The notes beneath the pieces were generated by a model. It saw only the letters and a list, made by a program, of their open reading frames with translations, was not told where the DNA came from and did no database searches. Source: Selenomonadaceae bacterium (GTDB lineage: Bacteria; Bacillota; Negativicutes; Selenomonadales; Selenomonadaceae). From it: 39,222 nucleotides of DNA. Position 1 is the first letter of the stretch. Each line of letters begins with the position of its first letter. Positions 34,544 to 39,222 of the stretch are shown here, in pieces. The position numbers and the translations under genes are program-made. The stretch is taken from the NCBI GenBank assembly GCA_017484005.1, contig JAFUTY010000001.1:1-39222 (forward strand). Reading direction: 5' to 3'.

Positions 34544-35998
34544 TTGGCGTATAAAGATTTGAGAGAATTCATCGACGCGCTTGAAAATCGAAATCTGCTT
34601 CGTCGAATCAAAGTCGAAGTCGATCCCAAATTCGAAATCACCGAAATTGTCGATCGCGTTTCAAAATCCAAAAATCCAGTCGCACTTCTATTCGAAAACG
34701 TCAAGGGATCATCGATGCCGATTCTGATCAACGCGTTCGGAAGTTATGAAATGATGTCGCTCGCGCTGGAAGTTGATAAACTCGACGATAAAGCCGATGA
34801 ACTTCGCGAGATTTTGAAACTTCCATACCTATCGCTCAAAAATCATCGAAATCTTTTATCGATCATTCCTCTAGCGAATAAAGCGATCAATTTTCCAAAA
34901 TATGTAAAGAGTGCACCGTGTCAAGAAGTTGTGTCGATGAATCCAAATCTCGACGAAATTCCAATTCTCACATGTCATCCGCAAGATGGTGGAGCATTCG
35001 TGACGCTGCCGCTGGTTTTCACCAAAAATCCTGCGACTGGAAAGCGAAATGTTGGAATGTATCGACTGCAGAAATATGATTCGCGAACGACTGGCATGCA
35101 TTGGCACATTCATAAAAATGGCGCGGAAAATTTTCGAGACATGAAATCGTCGGGCGGAAATCGAATCGAGGCAGCTGTCGCAATTGGAACAGATCCCGCA
35201 ACGACTTACGCCGCGACTGCACCACTTCCGCGAGACATCGATGAAATGTTATTCGCTGGATTTTTGAGACATAAATCGGTCGAACTTGTCAAATGCAAAA
35301 CTGTCGATTTGGAAGTCCCTGCGAATTCAGAAATCGTTTTGGAGGGATATGTTTCGACAGATGAATTGCGGCGCGAAGGACCATTTGGAGATCACACCGG
35401 ATTCTATTCGCTCGCCGATGATTATCCAGTCTTTCACGTCGAATGCATAACTCACCGAAAGAATCCGATCTATTTCGCGACGATTGTAGGTCGTCCGCCG
35501 ATGGAAGATGCATACCTCGCCAAAGCATCCGAGCGAATTTTCCTTCCATTATTACAACAATTACTTCCGGAGATTGTCGATATCAACATGCCAATCGAAG
35601 GATGTTTTCACAATTGCATAATCGTCTCGATTAAAAAATCTTATCCAATGCAAGCGCGAAAAGTCATGCATGCGCTGTGGGGATTGGGGCAGATGATGAA
35701 TGTGAAAATGATCATTGTTGTCGATTCGCATGTCGATGTTCAAAATATTTCTGGAGTTGCATGGCGAGTTTTGAGCAATATCGATGCGCGGCGAGATTTG
35801 GAAATCGTGACTGGACCTCTCGATGTTTTGGATCATTCGTCGCCGATGGCAAAATGGGGATCGAAACTCGGAATCGATGCAACTAAAAAATTTCCAGAGG
35901 AAGGATTCAATCGAGAGTTTCCGGATGAAATTGAAATGCTTGAATCGGTGAAAAAATTAGTGGATCAAAAATGGAGGTCACTGGGTATTGATCGTTGA
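34544..35998 (+). CDS. ubiD: UbiD-family decarboxylase (prenylated-FMN dependent)
   Basis: 484 residues from TTG 34544; GGAG lies eight bases before it and the protein then begins (M)AYKDLREFIDALE, as UbiD proteins usually do. The ATG at 34526 would overlap the preceding gene. Family features: GMYRLQKYDSRTTGMHWHIHK, RREGPFGDHTGFYSLADDYP (with cofactor-site acids) and YLAKASERIFLPLLQQLLPE. Acts on a prenylated aromatic acid in quinone synthesis when paired with UbiA, which overlaps its 3' end. It needs prenyl-FMN from a UbiX flavin prenyltransferase, which is not in this window. In some anaerobes the pair serves the futalosine menaquinone route. Confidence 0.93.
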   Translation: MAYKDLREFIDALENRNLLRRIKVEVDPKFEITEIVDRVSKSKNPVALLFENVKGSSMPILINAFGSYEMMSLALEVDKLDDKADELREILKLPYLSLKNHRNLLSIIPLANKAINFPKYVKSAPCQEVVSMNPNLDEIPILTCHPQDGGAFVTLPLVFTKNPATGKRNVGMYRLQKYDSRTTGMHWHIHKNGAENFRDMKSSGGNRIEAAVAIGTDPATTYAATAPLPRDIDEMLFAGFLRHKSVELVKCKTVDLEVPANSEIVLEGYVSTDELRREGPFGDHTGFYSLADDYPVFHVECITHRKNPIYFATIVGRPPMEDAYLAKASERIFLPLLQQLLPEIVDINMPIEGCFHNCIIVSIKKSYPMQARKVMHALWGLGQMMNVKMIIVVDSHVDVQNISGVAWRVLSNIDARRDLEIVTGPLDVLDHSSPMAKWGSKLGIDATKKFPEEGFNREFPDEIEMLESVKKLVDQKWRSLGIDR

Positions 35999-36839
35999 AA
36001 AAATCAAGGCACATGGAAACAATATCGCATGGTGGCATACAATTTTCGATTTGCCCTTTGCATTCATGGGCGCACTCCTCGCGACGCATGGAAATCCTGA
36101 ACCGATCGTTTTGTTTTGGATAGCTATGGCAGTATCGACAGGTCGAGCTGCAGCGATGGCGATTGATAATTTGGCGGATCTCGAATTCGATAAAAAGCAG
36201 GATCGATTATCTTATCGCGCTATGGTCTCTGGAAAAATTTCAAAATCTGAAGCAAAAATTTTCATCGGAATCATGTTTCTCGCGATGATATTTTCAGTCG
36301 CACAACTTCCACCGATCTGCATGAAACTTTTACCGATTGCCGCAATTCCATTCGTGATTTATCCATTTACAAAGCGATTCACTGGACTTTGTCATTTCTT
36401 CCTTGGATTCGCAATTTCGATGTCGCCTGCGGGAGGATATATCGCCGCGGGAGGATCAATCGATTTGCCGATGATTCTTCTATGTTCAGCTGTCGCGTTA
36501 TGGATTGGAACATTCGACGCGATGTATGGTGCGCAGGATGAAGAATTCGATCGAAGTCAAAATTTGCATTCGCTGGCAGTTTCAATTGGCGGCAAGCGAG
36601 CATTTCAGATTTCAAAATATCTTCATTCGTTGACGATTTTGATTTTCATCGCGCTCGGAGTTTTGGAAAATCTTTCATCGATCTATTTTGTTGGAGTTGG
36701 AATCGCGGCGATCGTTTTGATTTATCAGCATCGAATCATTTCTTACAACGATTTTTCAAATCTAAATCCGAGTTATTTTTTGAGAAATGGAATTGTCTCG
36801 ACCGTGATTGTCTTCTGTACATTTTTGAGCTACGCATGA
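35988..36839 (+). CDS. ubiA: UbiA/MqnP-type membrane prenyltransferase
   Basis: 283 residues, about eight to nine membrane helices. Motif one reads GRAAAMAIDNLADLEFDKK (Asp60-x3-Asp64-x3-Asp68), where the family usually has Asn at the first position; motif two is DAMYGAQDEEFD. The stretch after it (NLHSLAVSIG) is like MqnP, the prenyltransferase of the futalosine pathway, and unlike aerobic UbiA. It attaches an isoprenoid chain to an aromatic ring acid before UbiD acts. Start TTG 35988, with GGAGGT nine bases before, overlapping ubiD by 11 bases. A terminator follows. Confidence 0.9.
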   Translation: MIVEKIKAHGNNIAWWHTIFDLPFAFMGALLATHGNPEPIVLFWIAMAVSTGRAAAMAIDNLADLEFDKKQDRLSYRAMVSGKISKSEAKIFIGIMFLAMIFSVAQLPPICMKLLPIAAIPFVIYPFTKRFTGLCHFFLGFAISMSPAGGYIAAGGSIDLPMILLCSAVALWIGTFDAMYGAQDEEFDRSQNLHSLAVSIGGKRAFQISKYLHSLTILIFIALGVLENLSSIYFVGVGIAAIVLIYQHRIISYNDFSNLNPSYFLRNGIVSTVIVFCTFLSYA

Positions 36840-36840
36840 A

Positions 36841-36880
36841 AAAATCCCTTCCGAAATTGAATCGGGAGGGATCTTTTTTT
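36841..36880 (+). terminator. Terminator after the UbiA/MqnP-type gene
   Basis: ATCCCTTCCGA pairs with TCGGGAGGGAT (one wobble), followed by CTTTTTTT. Confidence 0.9.
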
Positions 36881-36990
36881 ATTCGTGCAAGGATTTCTCG
36901 CGCATGTTGAGAATCTTTGATCAACAGTTTTTTTGAATGGAGGAGTATCAATTGTGTTAGGTATCAAATCAAAAAATTCTGATCGTTCTA

Positions 36991-38970
36991 TTGCCGCTGT
37001 TTCTCGTGAGTTTCATAATTTTCTCCGCGATAAGTTATCGGCTTTGCAATGATATGCTCATTCGCGACGCCGATGAAAATGTTCGAGCAATTGGATCTCA
37101 AGCGGCTCTATCGCTCGAAAAATATGTGCTCGATAAAGTCATTCGCGTTCAAGATCTTTCGATGAATCCTGCGATTGTCAACGGAGATCATGCGTCAAAA
37201 CTTCAAGCATTAATCGAAACGAAAAATCAATCGGCAGATCTCGCGATGACAGCTTTCGTCGATACAGCTGGCAAGGGATTCAGTCATAAAGATGAATTTG
37301 TAGATCGAAGCAGCCGCGATTATTTCAAAGAAGTTATGCAGACTGGAAATCCTCAAATGACTGGCACGATGGTTTCTGGAACGACGAAACAATTGATCAC
37401 ACTTTTTGCGTATCCAGTGAAATCGAATGGAAATCTGATTGGATTGGTTTATGGAACGGTGAATCTCGGAACGATTTCTGATATGATTGGCGCGTACAAA
37501 TTCATGGATTCCGGCTATGTCTGCGTCTTCGATGAAGATGGAATTTGCATCGGCCACAACGGACATCCGGAATATGTTGGAAAGTTGAATTTATCGCAAG
37601 CCGGCGAATTCAATTTGGATCAGCGATTAATCGATGGATTTCGCAAAGCAGTTTCGACAAAACAGCAGGAATCGATTTATTACAAAACGATCGACGGAAT
37701 TGAATCGAAAGCAGTTTTCACACCAGTCAATCTCGAGGACAGATCATGGATTGCAATTTCATCAGCACCAGTCACAGAAATCGAAGAAGAATCTTACGAA
37801 TTGCTGAAAATCTTGGCGATAATTTCATTGATAATTCTCCTCGTTGCGATGGGAATTGTGAGTTTGATCGTTCATAAATTTGTAAATACCAGTTTGCTCG
37901 AGCCGATTCGAAAGCTTCGTGAAGAGTGTGAATTGATCAATCAAGGCGATTTGCGTCGTGCGATTGAAAATACAAATTCGAATGATGAAATCGGCGGGCT
38001 GATGATTGAATTCGATAAAATGCGTCTGACAATGAAAAAACTTCTGCAAAATGTTCGCGATGAATCTGAACATGTGACATCGGCGAGCGAGCAATTGACT
38101 GCATCGGTTGGACAATCTGCTAAAGCGGCTGGACAAGTTTCGAACGCTGTCAATGAAATCGCGCTGGGAATTTCGAATCAATCTCAAGCGGCTGATGATA
38201 CAAATCAACAGGCAAATTCGATAGCTGAAACGGCGAGCAATATTCGAGAAAAAACTGAATCGATCGCAAAAGTTTCTCACGATACCGCGCAAAATGTTGA
38301 CGATGGACGCTCAGCTATCAACGAGATTATCGGACGAATGGAAAATATCTCAAAAACAATGGAAACGATTCAAACTTCGACGAATCAACTCGCTGAAAGT
38401 TCGGAAGAGATCGAAAAAATTTTGGAAATCATTCAAGCGATAGCAAGTCAAACCAATCTATTAGCTCTGAACGCAGCGATTGAAGCAGCTCGAGCAGGTG
38501 AGGCAGGTCGAGGATTTGCAGTTGTCGCAGATGAAGTTCGAAAATTGGCTGAGGAGACTGAAACATCTTCCGCAAAAATCGCCGATCAAGTTGCCAAGAA
38601 TTCGGAAATCATGAAACGCGCCCTCGATGCAAGTCATGAGGGAACTGAAAGCGTTCAAATTGGATTGAATTCAGTTCATGCCGCAGATTCTGTTTTCGAG
38701 GATATTTCGATTTCGATTCGCGCACTGGCTGATGAAGTTGACACGATCACTCAAAACATCAATCAAATGGCAGATAGTGCTCAAGGCATGCGATCTTCAA
38801 TGGATTCGGTTAAACAGACAAGCTCTAAAAATTCCGAAGAAGTCAATATAATTTCTGAGGCGACGCGTCAACAATCTGAATCAATGGATGAAATTACGGA
38901 AGAGAGTCGAAGTCTATCTCAACTCGCATCGGATCTACATGTCACGGTTGATAAATTCAAATTCAATTGA
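36991..38970 (+). CDS. Methyl-accepting chemotaxis protein, Cache-type, with a broken start
   Basis: About 659 residues from TTG 36991, which has no ribosome site. Order: first membrane helix at the N-terminus ([12 protein letters not shown]), a periplasmic dCache-like ligand domain (about 30-265: [30 protein letters not shown]), second helix (about 275-300), HAMP, and a signalling domain whose tip ([36 protein letters not shown]) is the CheA/CheW contact. A better start, GTG 36954 with GGAGGAG before it, begins MLGIKSK and then leaves the frame; removing one A from the A6 run at 36971-36976 joins it to the body. No other chemotaxis gene is nearby. Ligand unknown; Cache domains often bind amino or carboxylic acids. 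Confidence 0.88.
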   Translation: MPLFLVSFIIFSAISYRLCNDMLIRDADENVRAIGSQAALSLEKYVLDKVIRVQDLSMNPAIVNGDHASKLQALIETKNQSADLAMTAFVDTAGKGFSHKDEFVDRSSRDYFKEVMQTGNPQMTGTMVSGTTKQLITLFAYPVKSNGNLIGLVYGTVNLGTISDMIGAYKFMDSGYVCVFDEDGICIGHNGHPEYVGKLNLSQAGEFNLDQRLIDGFRKAVSTKQQESIYYKTIDGIESKAVFTPVNLEDRSWIAISSAPVTEIEEESYELLKILAIISLIILLVAMGIVSLIVHKFVNTSLLEPIRKLREECELINQGDLRRAIENTNSNDEIGGLMIEFDKMRLTMKKLLQNVRDESEHVTSASEQLTASVGQSAKAAGQVSNAVNEIALGISNQSQAADDTNQQANSIAETASNIREKTESIAKVSHDTAQNVDDGRSAINEIIGRMENISKTMETIQTSTNQLAESSEEIEKILEIIQAIASQTNLLALNAAIEAARAGEAGRGFAVVADEVRKLAEETETSSAKIADQVAKNSEIMKRALDASHEGTESVQIGLNSVHAADSVFEDISISIRALADEVDTITQNINQMADSAQGMRSSMDSVKQTSSKNSEEVNIISEATRQQSESMDEITEESRSLSQLASDLHVTVDKFKFN

Positions 38971-38981
38971 TTCGGAAATAA

Positions 38982-39025
38982 AAAAAGAGATCCCCGATCA
39001 TTTTTCGATCGAGGATCTTTTTCAT
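38982..39025 (+). terminator. Terminator after the chemoreceptor
   Basis: AGATCCCCGATC pairs with GATCGAGGATCT (one wobble) around ATTTTTC, followed by T5. The same plan as the terminator at 1029. Confidence 0.9.
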
Positions 39026-39059
39026 TCGGAAAATTTTTTAATGAGTCTGCAATTCTTCA

Positions 39060-39222
39060 TTGAACCTCCCACGACTAAAAGTCGCGGGATTCCTGCTTCT
39101 CAGATCAGGATTCATCGTGAGACTATCCCGAGTCTCCACAGGCTTAACTTCCCGTAGTTCCTACGGTACAAAATCCTTTAAGGCGATCCCTTTCCTTGTA
39201 CAGATCTGCTTGCTGATTTTGC
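39060..39222 (-). ncRNA. Putative omega-RNA scaffold, second copy
   Basis: Reverse complement of the left copy with differences at a short stretch before the last stem (CTGAG for CAATG) and in the terminal hairpin (GACTTTTAGTC for GATTTCAATC), where the stem pairing is kept. The guide would begin at 39059 and read downwards through TGAAGAATTGCAGAC. Its tnpB would lie right of the window. Confidence 0.6.
39060..39222 (-). mobile_element. Right-end fragment of a second IS605/IS1341-type copy
   Basis: Inserted in the intergenic sequence about 35 bases after the chemoreceptor terminator, in opposite orientation to the copy at the window start. Only the right end is present; the window stops inside it. 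Both copies truncated at the window limits suggest assembly break points at repeats. Confidence 0.8.

Noticed and set aside
38888..39157. 89-codon frame at the right end
   Set aside because: It overlaps the chemoreceptor end in another frame, then runs through a terminator and the IS end.

Overview
The window looks like a draft contig from an anaerobic Bacillota, probably Negativicutes. The reasons are the DUF1659/DUF2922/YvrJ gene trio, the two-subunit methylmalonyl-CoA mutase, the UbiD/MqnP-type prenyltransferase pair, purine-rich Shine-Dalgarno sites and frequent TTG starts. This placement is an inference from gene content only. Both ends of the window carry the same ~162-base sequence in inverted orientation. 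It is the right end (omega-RNA scaffold) of an IS605/IS1341-type transposon, so the contig probably stops at unresolved repeats.

Bases 1-8300 are mobile or phage-derived: a rha gene cut by the left IS end, a YafQ-type toxin-antitoxin pair, a partial tail and lysis module (tail protein, long coiled-coil fibre, two paralogous beta-rich tip-like proteins, DUF1659, DUF2922, YvrJ, amidase), and an intact zinc-finger-less TnpB placed between tail genes. No head, portal, terminase or integrase genes are visible. A G11-T-G7 tract lies just beyond the module.

Bases 8500-23000 run almost entirely on the minus strand. A GT8 glycosyltransferase stands alone. Next comes a tight eight-gene run (in transcription order ribD-ribE-ribBA-ribH-phosphodiesterase-hslO-mutA-mutB) joining riboflavin synthesis, redox chaperoning and B12-dependent propionate metabolism, with no recognisable FMN riboswitch in front. 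Upstream of it sits an array of six tandem YbjN-like paralogs with its own promoter, then a LysR regulator.

Bases 23000-31800 hold a peptide/nickel-type ABC importer split in two. The permeases and the lipoprotein (B-C-A) follow a clear cobalamin riboswitch with a terminator; the two ATPases form a separate unit. Between them lie a GntP-family permease and a serine hydroxymethyltransferase homologue that has lost the PLP lysine and most signature motifs. Regulation by B12, and a B12-dependent mutase in the same window, suggest that the transporter brings in cobalt or a corrinoid-related compound.

Bases 31800-39000 run on the plus strand: a single-chain MmeI-like restriction-modification enzyme, UbiD and UbiA/MqnP-like enzymes (quinone synthesis), and a Cache-type chemoreceptor whose natural start is separated from the body by a one-base frameshift in an A6 run. 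The least described parts are the YbjN array, the SHMT pseudo-enzyme with its GntP partner, and the B12-controlled importer.
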